Positions 12,208-27,200 of a stretch of DNA of 64,000 nucleotides are shown here, piece after piece (the first letter of the stretch is position 1; each line of letters starts with the position of its first letter). Source of the stretch: Pocillopora verrucosa (Eukaryota; Cnidaria; Anthozoa; Scleractinia; Pocilloporidae). A program made the translations under genes and the position numbers. The notes beneath the pieces were generated by a model, which saw only the letters and a program-made list of their open reading frames with translations, was not told the origin of the DNA and made no database searches. The stretch lies in contig NC_089324.1 in assembly GCF_036669915.1 (NCBI RefSeq), forward strand, positions 8,935,244 through 8,999,243, written 5' to 3'.

Positions 12208-15200
12208 CTAATCATCATCATCATCAAAATCACTTCCTGATCCGGACCATTCCTTTGAGCCTTCATTCTCTTTTTCATCACTGTCACTTTCCTCCGCAAA
12301 ATACTTCACAGGAGCTTTGGATCTGCCGGTGCGAACTGATCGGCTAACAACTGCACTTTCCAGTGGTTCGTCATCACTGGAGCTTTCTACGCTTGCTTTC
12401 GCCTTTTTCGGTGGCGACTTTTTAGGCTGTATGACAAAGATAACAAGGCATTACTAAAGACGAAGCTGAAGTTTTTGTAGACATGAGCTGTGTCGTAACT
12501 TGATAGTTATCTCAGTCTCTTCCATTCCCTGTTTTCAGTCTCGTGTATTCCTCTGTCACTGTCGCTGAATCAGGAACTACTGATCGCATAATTTTCGTTC
12601 TTCAAGGCCTTTTCATTGTATTTCATATCATCTTTTAGAAACAATGAATCCTGGCTTCCGAACTTACCCAAGGATGGAAGCCAATGGGGAAAGTTCTCTG
12701 CTTCTGGTTCTAATCATTTGGTGTGAACATACAGCTATTCAGAGACGAAAAATAATGCTATGTTTCACTGTCTCTTGATTAGAGAAAAAAAACGGTCGAA
12801 TTTCTTTGAGTGAGGCCATTTTGGAGATTTCCTGGCAATCTAAATACCTTTGGAAGATGCTTATCAATGAACATTTGGTATTCTTACACTTACCTTAACC
12901 ACTTTTCCTTTAGCAGTTGTAGGTTTCTTTAAAGAGAGCATGGCTGAATCAGAATCCTCGTCACTACTATCAAGAATTACTGCCTTTCCTCGTTTGCCTT
13001 TCTTGGCTGGCTGTTTCTTTGCAGCTAATTCGCCATCAGGGCTGTCGTCCTGTGACGATGTTTTAGACGAAGCTGCCTTTTTAGTCGCGGTGCGTTTCTT
13101 CTCTGCTGCTGTAGTGGTCTTAGCAGGTTGTTTCTTCGTAGATTTAATTGATTCACCACCCTTTAATGGTTTATTTGGCTGCAAAGCATCAAATCCATTC
13201 ATTCAAGACATCTCAAATTGCTAATTGACTTGTAGTCTACCCTTTTAATGGTCTTCTCCTTAAATCACAATCGAGAATAATAAAAGATCTGGGGATATCA
13301 ATGTTCAGTCCCATGAGGTTACGTCAACTCCCGCCCAAGGGTGTTTATCAGGCATTGGAGGATGGGAAATTATCCCGCCACTGCGCAGAATCACCTAGCA
13401 AAATTTGATGGCTCGAGCTATCTTTTAATCGAGAGTGAAGAAGACCACCAGTAATGAGAATGACGCTTGCCTTACAGCCATCTGTTCCTGGTTAGGCGAC
13501 AATCTTTCTTCACGTCACTGTTGTTACTATAAAAATACTGTTTGCCGCATTACGCACTGACTTTCACTCAGTCCTGTTACATAATTTATTTCTATTACTA
13601 AAGACTAGGGGCCTTACAGAATACCACTTTCCAGTGACGAGCTTCCTATATAAACTTGAGAAGATTTATCTTTATTTGGGGGCATTTTTAATATAACAAT
13701 AATTCCGCTCGCGCTTGTCGGATATGAGCTGAGTATAGCCAACTCAACCCTACGGGCCTGGTTGGCTATCTATCATCTCTATCCAATGTGCGCTCGTGGA
13801 ACAATTGTTAATTATACGGTCTGAGGTTGTTCGCTCACTCAAAAGATCCCCAAGGTGTCAGCTGCTTAGTAAATGTTTGACAATTCAGCAAAATCTTACC
13901 CGTGAACTAGTGGTCTTTGCGGGTTTAGCAGGGGAGAGCTTTTGAATCAGAGCACGAGTAGCTTGCACGTCACTTTTATCTGATTCGGCATCGCTATCAA
14001 CACTTCCTTCCTTAGATGGCTTTCCGGTTTTCACCGCCGTGACCGTAAGATCATCATCATCATCATCATCATCGTCAGAACTAAAAGAGTACGTCTACAG
14101 AGCAAAGCAATAAAAGAAAAGAAAATCAAAAACATTATACTCTTTATATCATTTTACTGAACTAAAAGAATCAATAGAATGCCAAATCCATGGATCACTG
14201 GCGAACTCTTTTTCGGTAGTTTTTCCATCAACATATTCTGGGTAAGGAGGCAGTTTAACAGGTGTAAACGTTCCCATTAAGCGATTTCGTCAACAATTTC
14301 CGTCTAAACTGGCTTCTAGTCCAGTCACCCATTAAGACAAAGAAATAGCAAAGGAAAGGAAAATACCCCAAGGGGCATGCTACACCCCTCTTTGTAAAGA
14401 AAGAGGGAACATCTGAAACAACAAACAAACGACCCTGAAAACCTTCAAATGGCACAAAGCTACTCCTTTGACTGCAATTGGTACACTGGCACACTTCGCT
14501 GAAGCGTGTTCCAGCGACATTTAACTTAACAGTATATCACTACACAAACCTTAGCAGGACGAGATCTAGCGGCCCTTTTCTCTACAGGCGGTCCATCCTC
14601 TTCATCGCTGAACTCCATAATAAAATCGTCATCACTCTCTGCTGCTTTCCTAACCTTCTTCTTTGAACTGAACACCTCCAGCGAAGATTGCGTTTTTCCC
14701 TTTGCAGCAGAACTGCTGGTTGTCTCAGCACCACTGCCAGCTAACGATGATGATAACGAGATGGGCAACTTCTGGCTCTGTCGCTGAGCAAGTCTGTCAG
14801 CGAGTGATCTCACCGGAGGACCTGCATCTATGTCGTCAAACTCCCAGGAGTCGTCACTCTTGTTTTCTTTCTTTGGAGCTGTTTCTTTGCTCTTATGTTG
14901 CATGTTTTTCTTTTCTTGTTCATTTGTAGCAAGCGTCTTGGGTTTATTTTCAGTTTTCTTTGCTGGCTTTGATGGTTTCTTTTTCTGCTGCTGTGAGCGC
15001 CCTGCCTTGGACTTTACGTACATTTCTTGATCTTCCTTTTCCTGTTGCTCAACTCGCTGTAATCAGTGGCAAATGTTAAATGACATACAGGAAATGCTAT
15101 AAGCACCCTCAGGTTGTATAGAAATACCACCAAAACATCCTATTCTATACACAAGTTACAAAACGATATTCTGGTCAATTAGAGTGGGCTAAACTACCTT

Positions 15201-18200
15201 CATCCCAAAAAATGCACATAATATAAGTTTGAATAGGATTAAAAGACATTAAAGGAGATTCCATCTTCATTCCTTGAGTTCTACTCAATTAAACTACACT
15301 TTTCCCAAACTTTTAGTCAATTGTGTTTACAAGAGTATTTTAAGACACCTCATATTCCTTGGTGACAAAAGTAAGGTTCTCGGTAAATTATGTTAAGATA
15401 TGAAGACCTTACCTCGAGCTCTTCCAAAAAGCTATCAAGATCTTCGAACCAGAGGTCTTGTGGTGACTTCCTCCTTAATATGTTCAGCTCCTCCAACTAA
15501 ATTGTTGCACAAGATTATTAAACAAGAATGGCAGGCTCATAGGCAACTGTTGCAATAAGAATCTGATTAGGATTACATGGATTTCTCTTGTCTACCAAGA
15601 CATCAGAGACTTTTGCTTATGATACAAGTATTAACCACCTTTTCACCTTTGCAAAACAACTGGAATCTTTGAATGCCCTCCTCTTCCCTCTCCCCTCACA
15701 ATTTTGATATTTCAAAATTCTATGCAAAACAGAAGACATGACTATGAGTCATTGCTTAAAAACACTTAAACACTCTCTTGTTTTTCCCTAGAGGCTTGTG
15801 CTGAGGTCATCCCTTAAGGCTGAATTCCAAAATACAAACATTGGCCATTTTCATCCTTGGTTTGAACTTTATTTTGCTTTGTTTTGAAATCATTATCATA
15901 CACACACTGTATATCACCTAAACCAAAAATATAAAAGAGTAAACTTTAAACAAAGGAGAAAATTGAACTCCAAATAAATACTGCCACTGACCTTATTATC
16001 TCTCTCTTTTAATAGCTCTTCCTTCTTTTCTCGAGAGAGAGACAGCATAGACATGGACAACAAGTACCCAAAGTCAGGTCCACCAGTGCTTGACGTGGAA
16101 CTTGCCACACTGGAAGCATCATCTGTATCTCCCTCATCAGGTGCACTGGACTTTTGTGTGTCTTTCCAAGCCTTGATAGGATCAGATGGGTATCCATGCT
16201 GCACCAAAGTGGTAACTATGTCGCGCTTGGTTCTGTTCTCTGTTAGAAATAACAAGTTCCCGTTCATGAGTCACAGGAGACTTCACCATCTTTTACTCCA
16301 TATTCAGACTTTTTAAAAAAAGGTTAAGGTTCCCGATGAAAAAGTTAAGGAGCCACAGTAAATAATGTTCTAAACCACATGATAAATATCAAATTATTCT
16401 GTGCACAACTTATTACACTAAAAGATGATATTGCAGTCTCTGTTAAAAAAAATGGTAAAAAACTGAACAATGATGGCAAAGGGTTATTTTATTTTTATAA
16501 GAGTATTTTTGCAGACCTTGTCAGTTTTTTATTAAATTAAATCAGTGCAAATATTGTTCTAATGCAAATCTGAGATGACTCATTCTTCTTGCTGTTTTGC
16601 ATTCCTTTTGCTGTTGTTTTCCTAACCAAATAGTGTCCCCAGCACATATTAGTGTATAGGGAAAATCCTACACCATCGTATTACATTTTGCCTAAATCTT
16701 TGTTTCCTTAAGGATGTCAAGAAATTGATAAGCTCCTCCATAACAATGGATCAAATAACAATGCATCAATGATCAACTCATTAGATGCATTTATGCTATA
16801 GAGACATTAAAGTTGTCTAAGACATTAAAGTCATCTCGAGACGACTTTAACGTCTTAGACAACTTTAACGTCTCTAGCACAAAAACGGCCATTGATTCAG
16901 GTGCAAATGAACAAAATAAATGTGCCTCCAATGTAATTGCACAAGATTTACAGGAGTATAATTGGAAATTTGAATGGAAACTATAAATAAATAAATAGTG
17001 AGCAATGATAGAACCCTCACCTATGATAATTTGTCCTTCAATTTTCTCCAAGATAAAACGAGCTTGACTACTGAGCTTGGTTGATTCTGCAGTCAGCATT
17101 CCATCTAACCATGCTTTACGTACAGCATATTTTTCCAAACGAAGCTCAAAGAATTCCTTAAGTATGTCTAGTGGCGACTCATACTTGCGCAGACAACCCA
17201 AGGCATCAAACAAAACCTGAAATACATTGCAAACAAAAATAATTTCAAATCGATTCAATCAGAAGTTCCCTATACCCAATGAGGTTGTGCTGAATTCATT
17301 ACTGAGCCATGTCTTAAACTGGACTATCTGTGATTAGAAAATACTTAAACAGTGGATAGTGTTAAAGGCATGCTCTGATTGGCTACTCAAACTCTGCATA
17401 TCCTTTGCTATTCACCTTTTAGCAACTCACGCAGGATTTGAACCCAAAAGTGTTGTAATAGCTGCAGGAATAAATGTGTTAAAATCATCATTTTTTGCTG
17501 TATAATCTCACTGTCTTTGTATATACTAAAACTATTTACCTCAGTATCAGTGGCCAGTGGTAGATATTTCACTTATACATAGCCTAGTAAATATCCAACA
17601 CTAACCACCTCCACTTGGAAGAAGACATTATTTTGTCACCAAAGATCAAAGTTAGTTGGATACATCTCACAAGAAAACTGACATTAGAAGGGCTATCAAC
17701 TATGGCTGCAAAATTTGATATAGCACCATAAAAAATTTCCAGTAATAAAAAAAAATGGATGAGCCACAAACTCTGTCACACATCTGCTGTGTGGACATTT
17801 TTGTAATGACTAAAATGCACTTAGATAGAAAAACTAGTATTTTCTATAACTACAAATATTAAATATTAGCTGGGATAAGTGCTAAACTCACCATATTGCT
17901 GGTGTTAATTGAAGCTTCAAGTTTAAATTTCTTGTGTAATCCAGTTGCCTCTGCCTCAGCCAGCTTGTCCTCAGCCATATTAAGTACAAACTTCACTGTT
18001 ACATCTGTGTGGTATTCCTTGTAATCCCTGTACCAAAAATAAAAGTCATCAGATTGGATGGGACCAATTTCCCAAGTGTAGTCACTGGAAGTCATTGAAC
18101 AAATAAATTAAACTGTGGAAAATGCTAGACAATCCCAATTACTGCACAATTTTATAAGTACATGCACATCATTATATCATTTCAGTAGTTAATCTTTCAC

Positions 18201-21200
18201 AATTCACACATGAGCACTTATGATGTAAATTTATAAACAAACTGAGTTAATAACACTCCACCATTGTGACTTCAAAGATGCTACAAGTCCTGCCCCTGCA
18301 ACTCAGAGATGCTGCTTTTTTGCCCTTTGTTAATCCAGTTTCATAATCTTGTTATAGTGCATCTATTGTACTAGAATTGTTTCACCTATCAGACAGACTA
18401 ACTTTTGTACTGCTGAGGGTGAGTGCCGTACTTCTTTCTTTAAAACATAGCTTAAATAGGTTTGTTTGAATCAAACACTTGTCTACTCACGTCAGAATTG
18501 GAGGAATTTTCTCTGAACCATGGAGCATTGGTTCCAAAACATTTTCTTTGTAAACCTGTGTCCAGATGCCAACTGGCAGTTCAGATATTTCTATGGTCTT
18601 GTTGTCAACAACTTCCACATTGCCTTGCACAAGGAATTTGTGGCTATCAATTTGAGAAATGGTACCAGTGAAGTTCTTGAATGATGGTATCTTAAATTTG
18701 AAAGGAAAAACAATAACACAAACATTCCCTGGTTTGTACCTCTGCACTATGTTAAGAAAGGTACATATCAAGATTCCCAGACCACCCCTTAAGGAGCACT
18801 GGCACTGTTCATTACAATATCACCTATAACTTTGGAAAAAAATTTCTCTACTTGAGATGTTCAGCAGGAAAATAAATTTTAACAGAACAAGTGAGCAGGT
18901 AAATAGGCCCAAGGCAAAAACTGCCAAAAGACAAACCAATACAAAATTTGCTATTTTAATCTATATCTAATTTTTTCCACATCAATTGTGAATTTACAAT
19001 GTGATTGAGAAGTTTCTTTAACGCTAAAGTACCACTGCAAGCCTAATGGAATACTACATGTAATCACAGCGTGCCCACAAATTTAAAGTTATGCTTTTTT
19101 AAATCCAAAAGCTACTTTTTTGTTGAAAACTAAGGTACTCCACTTTCATAATTGATCATTTCTCTGACTCTGACAACAAAAAATGTCAACATTTTGATTT
19201 ATCTGGAAACTCTGAAGTTTCTATCACAGTTTAGTGGGAATAAAGAGCTCACCATCTCTTCTGGTTCCTCTCCATTGATCATCTTCTTCAGATTACTAAT
19301 AATTTGCCGAACATCAAAGTTAGGCACCTTGGTGCTGTACCCAGTGCCAATCCCCTCAGCCCCATTGACTAGAACTAAAGGAATTATAGGGCAATACCAC
19401 TCAGGTTCAACAGGCTGGTTATCGTCAAACAGGTATGTAAGGCTGGGCATATCATGAGCATGAAACAATAGCTTTGTTAAAGGACTCATCATAGTGAAGA
19501 TGTAACGAGGACTAGCAGCATCCTTGCCTCCATGGAGACGAGTGCCAAACTGACCAACTGGCATCAGAAGATTTAAGTTGTTGCTGCCCACAAAATTCTG
19601 TGCTAAGTTGATGATTGTTCCCATCAGGCTTGCCTTAATGGGTAAAGAAGATGTAAATAAGACCAGGGCATAAAAGCTGAGGGGAGAATTAACTTAATAT
19701 ATTACTTCTGATGTATTTTTCAACTACAATCCTGCAAGTGTGGTATCCTAACATGAGCCAATGGATAGTTGGGCCATTATCAAGAAAGGAATTGAGAAAG
19801 ATATTTTGTCACAGTTGTAACAGGAAATAAATGCAACAGAAATTTGAAATGTTCAAGCACAACTTTGCATCAGCAGCTTTCATCTCCAATAATTGCTGCA
19901 AAAATGATATCCTTTGTATACTCTGACAATTGACTGATTGATGGAAAAAATTCTGCCAAGGATTTGCCTTTATCTATTAGTGCTTGAAGATTCTGTAAAT
20001 AATGGGTTATCGGTTACCACTTCATGTTTGAAACTCCAAGAATGATGTAATAACTATGATATTGCACTTATTATTGATTGTTACTTTTATCAGTTGTATT
20101 ATACTGTGGCAGAATATCCACCATTTTGAAGAGCAGTAAATATTCAGTTGGTGAATCACCACAAATTTAATTAAAATAACTTTGTGCAGTGGACATGTAG
20201 ATGCAAGTAGACAAATCTAACTGATTGGTTTGGAGGACTTAATCATCAAGTAGAGGTCATAGACTTTCATTAAAACTATGGGAAAATTCTCAAACATTAT
20301 TGGTTATCACCAGCCCACGTTGAGCTCTAATGGGACAGTGAACATGTCATGTTTGTAATTGGACAGCAGTAGGACAGTGAAAGGCACAGTTAACACATCA
20401 TGCCTGAGTAAGTGGACAGAACACAACATGTGCGTGCACAGTTCTCTCACATTCCCCTGAGTTAGCTGTTGTTGTTGTTTTTTTAATGAAAACTTATAAC
20501 TGATGTCTAGTTTCTTTCTCAAATCTTGTCATAGTTCTGATTAATTGGTAACAGGACTTTGTGTTATTCAATTCTGTCTGTAATTATACTCATGCTTAAC
20601 AAATCAGACTCCCACTTTGCAGTCATCCTATTTTTTTAATTACTCGTATGATTACAGACTGAATTGAATTCCATTCAGTCCTTTTACCATTATTAATTAT
20701 ATACCTCGCCATGGTGATATGCAGACAGTTCTGCAACTGATCCAGCAAGTTGAGCAACTTTTACTTCTCTTTTGTCATTCCTTTTAAGGCAGGTGAAGAG
20801 TACCTTCCTTTGACCGGGCTTTAAACCTGAAGGACATTGTTCAAAAATAATTATAATGATTGATAAAATACACAGGAACAAAATCTTATCAGTTATTTGG
20901 TTATGCCTTTTGACATTATTTCTAAATTCAATTATCTTGCTTACCATCCACCAAACATGGGATTGATCGTTCATTATCAGCATTGGAGAATAAAACAAGT
21001 TCTTTGTTGACAAAGTCAGAATATGAAACTGACCTGGTGTCCTTCTCATATAAGTAAACCTGTAGGAAAGAAAGACAAGAAAAGCAGTTACTAGGTGATT
21101 TTTACTGAGTGATATAAGAAAAAAGCTACTGGCATTAAATAATATAGTATAATCTTCTTGTTTACACTCTTTTAGGACAGATTTCACAAACAAAATTTGA

Positions 21201-24200
21201 TCACTTATTTCAGTTTGTTGTTCAACACCTCTTATGGACAAATCCCAGGAATGCAAATAAACAACTAAGTTTGACCAACCTCTGAAAGCCCTTGTTGCCT
21301 TCTCCACTTGCGATCTTCCATTGCACGATTGAGCCAGTCTTTCCTGTCATTAACTTTCTTCTTACTGAATGCCTGTAATTAAAAGAAACATCCAGTCTAC
21401 AATTCACAGTTGTTTTTCTTCCTTCAAACAAAGCCAATTTCATACCACTACAGGTTAAAATAGTTTTTAATTAACATTTGTTGAACATAATTTTCTTGGT
21501 TCCTTTGACATTCCTTCATATGTCATTATGAGATAAATCATGTAAAAACATGAATTAATACCAACACTGGTAGATTTGTTGATTATTTTGGTCTTGCATG
21601 CAGAATTGAATATATCTATGAGAGCCTAACAGCTGGCAGACTTTGCTTGTTTCTTTGAGAGGCTCCCTGGCTACCTCACTCATCACTGCCTTTACTGTGA
21701 CACTTGATTCACATTATCTCTGCTTTGATGAAATAAACTTGTCTTTCTTATTACCCACTGCAAGGGAACACTTAATTCTAAGTGAGAAGGGAAAATGAAA
21801 GTTTCTCACAACTCTACACTTAGACAGATGTTTTCAAGCATTGGCTGTATTAACTCAAAAGAGATGCAATACTCCAGCAAAGAAGAAAAACATTATTTAA
21901 AAAAAAAAAATATCGCAGTATCCAAAACTATAGTCATATCACCCACATAGTGCCAATGACTTATATGATACAGCTGTACATACCATAAGTATAGCTTCAT
22001 CACATGGTGCACCTTCATGGTGGAACTGAATCTGATGACGTCTCATGTCAGCAAAGTATTCTTTGGCCTCCTTAGGAGTGCTCGTACCCAAACCTTTATA
22101 GTATTTTACTTTCCAAGACTTGACATTGACTATGCTGTTTTTCCATTCCTCATATTCAGGAATGCTGTAGAATGCTTTCTCCTCTTTGCCTTTACTGACC
22201 TGAAATTTTGATGAGCTGTTAGCATCGATGATGAATTACTACACTCACTATTTGAATATCAGAGACACAATCAACCTACAAGCAAAATTTTATTGCCAAA
22301 TGTCTCCAGAGGATTCATAATCAAGCCTGAGAATCCATGTTTTTATGTACTAATTTTGATTACATGAGCATAGAATTTAAAAAATGCCTGAATAAAAACA
22401 TAAACTGACTTTAACTTGGAGTAATGAGAATTTTGTTTTTATAATACATGGAGGTGTTTCATCCACCTCTTAATCTTAAGTGGTTAAAGGTCACCATAAT
22501 ACATATTGACAAAGGTCCAGGTGAATGCACTCGTATTGGTTTTATAGCTGAAATTACTACATTTTGCACAGACTACATTTACATTTGTAAGCAATGCAAC
22601 AGCCACAAACTAAGTCCACCATTTCTTTGCAATCTTTCTCAATTGCAAGAAAATTGGTACAATCTTAAACTGACAGTGTTAAAAATATTAGTTGTAACTT
22701 AAATACTCCCTTGCCATAACTTCAATGAAAGTTTCCTTGATAATGATGTAAAATTTGTGTATTTTCAATTTGATTACACCATTCATTTTCTTACAAGCCA
22801 CTGCTAGCTATGCCAAGCTGACACAAATTATTTGTTTGAAACAATGTGTAACTAAAATTCTGTATATGTGGAAATTAATTTCTCTCTTTTGGGCAGGTCT
22901 TAGAAGTTTCAGTTTCCATCTTAAAGATTAAGGTAAACTGTTGGTGTAGTCTTAATACCCCACCTTCCCCCCACCCCCATTTAAAGCTTACCTATCTTAC
23001 ATATGACACCTTAAAAATAACACTAACCTTAACGATGGGAGTAATAAACTCCTCCAGGAAAGGTAAGCGTGTAAGGGTAGGCCAATTACTATGGATGAAG
23101 TTGATGAGGAGTCCCTTGATGTGAGAGCCATCTTGGTCTTGATCTGTCATTATCATAAGGTGGCCATATCTTAGACTCTTCAAGTCTTCCTCAGATGAGT
23201 ACTTCTTGTTGTATTGAAGGCCAAGTATCTTGATAAGATTATTGATCTCAGCATTTTCAAGAATCTAAAGTCAAACAATAAAAATTCTGGTTTAGTTCTG
23301 GGTTAAATAAGGAAAGCTGGTACTTTAACAAGGTATCCTCAATCAGGGTAATTTGGTATTATCAGCTGAGTTAATAACATACAGTGGCCACTGTAAAGAA
23401 TTTCAAAACTAACGTTTTGAACCTTAGCCCTTTGTCAGAGCGAAACTTTACCATTGAAACTCTTTACAATAGCCAATTTACATAATCAACTCAGTTGATA
23501 ATATCAAATTACCCTGTTATACTCTCCCACTGATGCAGCACCACACTTTCTTTAGAAAGTTACCCCCTTTATTCTCGATCAGATTGACCTAAATTGTGAG
23601 CTATTCATTGATTACCATAGCAGATGACTTCTATGAACTGACATAAAAATTTTGAAGGTTGTCACCAAGAATTATCAGTCAAATGGGATCAAATGGTCTC
23701 TTCTTGTCTTAAACTTGTGTATTTGATTTTTCCAGGATCCAGTAACAACAGCTCAAAACAAATTATGCCAAACACATCTTTGCATTTCCCTAAAGTTAGT
23801 GGGAGTATGCTAAGGAGGTTTAACTGCATGAATCAAATTCTCCACTGGCTAACTACTGGAAGTTTGAACTTCATACCTGCTTGTGTGATGCATCCCTGAC
23901 ATTAAGCAGTTTACCACGCAAGGGAAACACTCCAAAACGGTCTCTACCAACTACACTCAAGCCACTTACAGCCAGTGTTTTGGCTGAGTCACCCTCAGTG
24001 AGAATTAGTGTACATTGCATTGAGTTTCTACTGCCAGCATCATTAGCATCATCCAATTTGGGAATTCCACGAATCTTGCTGTGTTTGCTCTTTTGACACT
24101 TCTTGTTGAGTTGAGACTAGAATGAAATCCCCAAAAATAAATGCACATCTTAATTTAAAAATACTTGATAAGGTACAAAAACAAGTTAGAAACAGTTAGA

Positions 24201-27200
24201 AGCTATCAATTAAGACTCCTCTTGATAAGAGGGCATCCAAACTAAGGTGATGCATGTATTCAGACATTTTCAAATTCTTTGAAAAGTTTGCTAACAAGTG
24301 TCATGAACAATTAATACATGTGCCAGTAGCCATGTAGTAGTTAAGGAGTAACATTTTGAGAATTTTTTTTTTGGTGAAAGTTATTTCTTTCACCTTGTTC
24401 TTTAAGTGGTGTTTTGCCAATTACTAAGAAAGCACGTTTTTTCTGTAACCACTTCAAATCAGCTAAGAATCCACTCAAAGGACACAAGATTATTCCCAGA
24501 GAGAACCCTGCTGTTAAACCATGACATGTTTAATGAATTCAACCTGGAGTCTACTAAAGGTTGGAATTAGTACCTGTGCCTTGAATTTCACCCAGTTCAT
24601 GATATGTTCAACAACACCACACTGAGTAACCTAAAAAAGTACAGGAAACAAGATATAACATCACATCACATCTCAGGGCGTGAAATTAATTTTTTTTTCT
24701 GACAGCCACTTGGCTCCTAAATTCTTCAAAGTGGTAGCCAATTCAAGAAAAGTTGGTCGCCATTTTCAAAGACAAACAAAACCTCTTTTTTATGCTGTCA
24801 TCGTTCTAGAAATTAAGTAGGGGAAAAGATCTTTAACGTGCTACAAAATGGACACTAGGATGGATGATATGCAACGTTTAAGCTCACCTAAATCAAAGAT
24901 GGCATCTAGTTATCGATCGAGATGCATGTGCTGCATTTTGGAAACAAACTTACATGGAAGTTTGCTGCGGATTTGTCTTTGCAAATCTTTTTAATTCACT
25001 AGATCTCTTAGTAAGGTTATGATGAAACATTCTAGTTGCCAATTTGGCAACTAATTTTCAGGATTTGGTTGCCAAAGTGAAAAATTTAGTCGCATTGGCG
25101 CCTGTATTGGGCGCAATTTCACTCCCTGCATCTGTATCCACCATCACTTCTGCTTCAAACATCACCTCTGTTTTAAGATCATGGAATATGAAAATAAGAA
25201 CTAGCATAGGTTCAAAAATCCTTATGCCCAAACCTAGTTTAACCTCCATCTTCATTCCACATCAAACTCCAAAACATACCATCTATCTCAATTAACACAG
25301 GACTTTTTTGACATCAATAGTTGCAGAGTCCTGAACACTCTGACCTTGGCTTTTAACCCCAGCCATCAGAAATGGCTGGGGTTGAAAATGACTTACAACA
25401 GACATATTTCATCATGCTTTAAAAATTCCATTATGATACATAAATTTTGGGTGTTATATGAAAACAACTTGAAGGTAATTGCAAAGAGATTAACATAGAT
25501 TCCAAGTTGCCATGCGTCTGTTCAGTAATAGATCACAGATGATGTAAAAATGTGGTAAGAATAAAAAAGTGGCACACAAGGCATAGCCAAGTGTGTCACT
25601 GATGTTTTTACCACATTTTGATGTCCTCCATGATCTATTACTGAACAGATGCATGGCAACTTGGAATCTGTTTGTTTTATATAATAAAGAATTAAAAAAA
25701 GTTTTAATGACATCATCTATACATCTGTCCTCCAATAGATCATATGTGAGAACCAATCAGAATGCATGCATAACTGAGCTTATTATATAAATACAGATAC
25801 AAACCTGTTTGATAAACTTTTCACTGAAATCACAAGTGGATCCAAACGCTTTAGATCTGAGAGTCATATTTTCCTTGGTTTGGGAGTCAAAGGTTGGATT
25901 TTCAATTAAACAATTTATGAAAATCCACAAGTGATTCTTGATCTGAAAAGGCTTCACTTCTACACCTCCTTTATTTTTCCTTTTCACTGCAGCCATGAGC
26001 TTCTCTGTGATCTGGTCAGTTATATAGTTGACATGTGTTCCTCCCTATAATAGGAGACATTTTTATCAATACCATTACCATTAAGTTCTTGAGTTACCTC
26101 TCTGTCAAGGAAATAATAATAACAGCAAGGTCTAACTAGCAGGACACTATGTTTATTCTGAACAGGAGAAAGTTGCTATGCCTAATTTCTAAAAAATTTG
26201 GGACACAGCTGTTGCTGCCTTAATGCACTATTAATCCTATACACCCTAAGGTCAGTATGTATATTCTCCATACTGTTCTCAGTACATCTCTTAAGGTGCT
26301 GACAAGGAGAATTTGTCTAACAATCAAGAGGTTCCTTAGTTGGCGATCATTTCTTTTACTCTTGTAAACTTTATGTGTGATTCAAGGGTGATGTTGTAAG
26401 GAGAAATTAGATGATAGTCATTCTAAGGGGTTAAAGGGTTAAAGGAAGTTTGAGGTTTTTTTGGGCACTACAAGGTTCTTTACTTTGCTTACTTTTGTGC
26501 TTGCTGTTTTCCTCTATGCCTCTCCACCACCCACCACCCATACCCCCCACCTTTGGTAAGCATTTATTCCCCTTTTTAGAGTTGTGTTGAACTGTGCCTA
26601 CAAGTGGGCTGTTCTTCAGTTGTCAGTAGTAACCTCTTGACTGCCAACAAGATTACTGCTCTATTTTGTGGCTACCTTTATAACACCTTATTTCAAGTAG
26701 TCTTGCCGAATTGTTTTCATCCAAGATTTTTTCTTAATGCTCTCCTTAATTTCCATACAATGTTACATTCACCACTCTCCTTGTTCACCTCACCTTTTCA
26801 TGAATTTTCCAAAGTCAGAAAATTAGGGTGCAGAAAAATTTTTTTAAGTCAGTAAGGTGATTAAAAAGAATGATTGTTCACTTTGCAAAGGTCAGAAAAT
26901 TTCAAATGAAAAACTGTATGTTGAACTGTTTTGACAAAAACTGTTAGACAGTTGATGTTTCACAGCTTTAAAGCAGTTTTAGAGAACTTGGCTTGACTAT
27001 ACCTTAGTTGTGGCTATGCTGTTGACAAAGCTAGCTTGCTGAAAACCTTTGGTGCTTGTGGTAACACAAACTTCCCAACGCTTATTTACAACTTCATGCA
27101 CGACAGAATTGGTCTTTTTCTCTGAGTCACTACCCAATGCCAAGTCATCTTCATCATCTCTGGCTTTCAAGTACAGTCCAACATAATCCTTGAAAGTCTT

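Noticed and set aside
12940..13224. Plus-strand frame of 94 codons
   Set aside because: Antisense to TOP2 exon 23, whose frame and splice sites fit the gene.
25044..25295. Plus-strand frame of 83 codons
   Set aside because: It spans the right end of the hAT-like element and the TOP2 intron, so it is not a gene.
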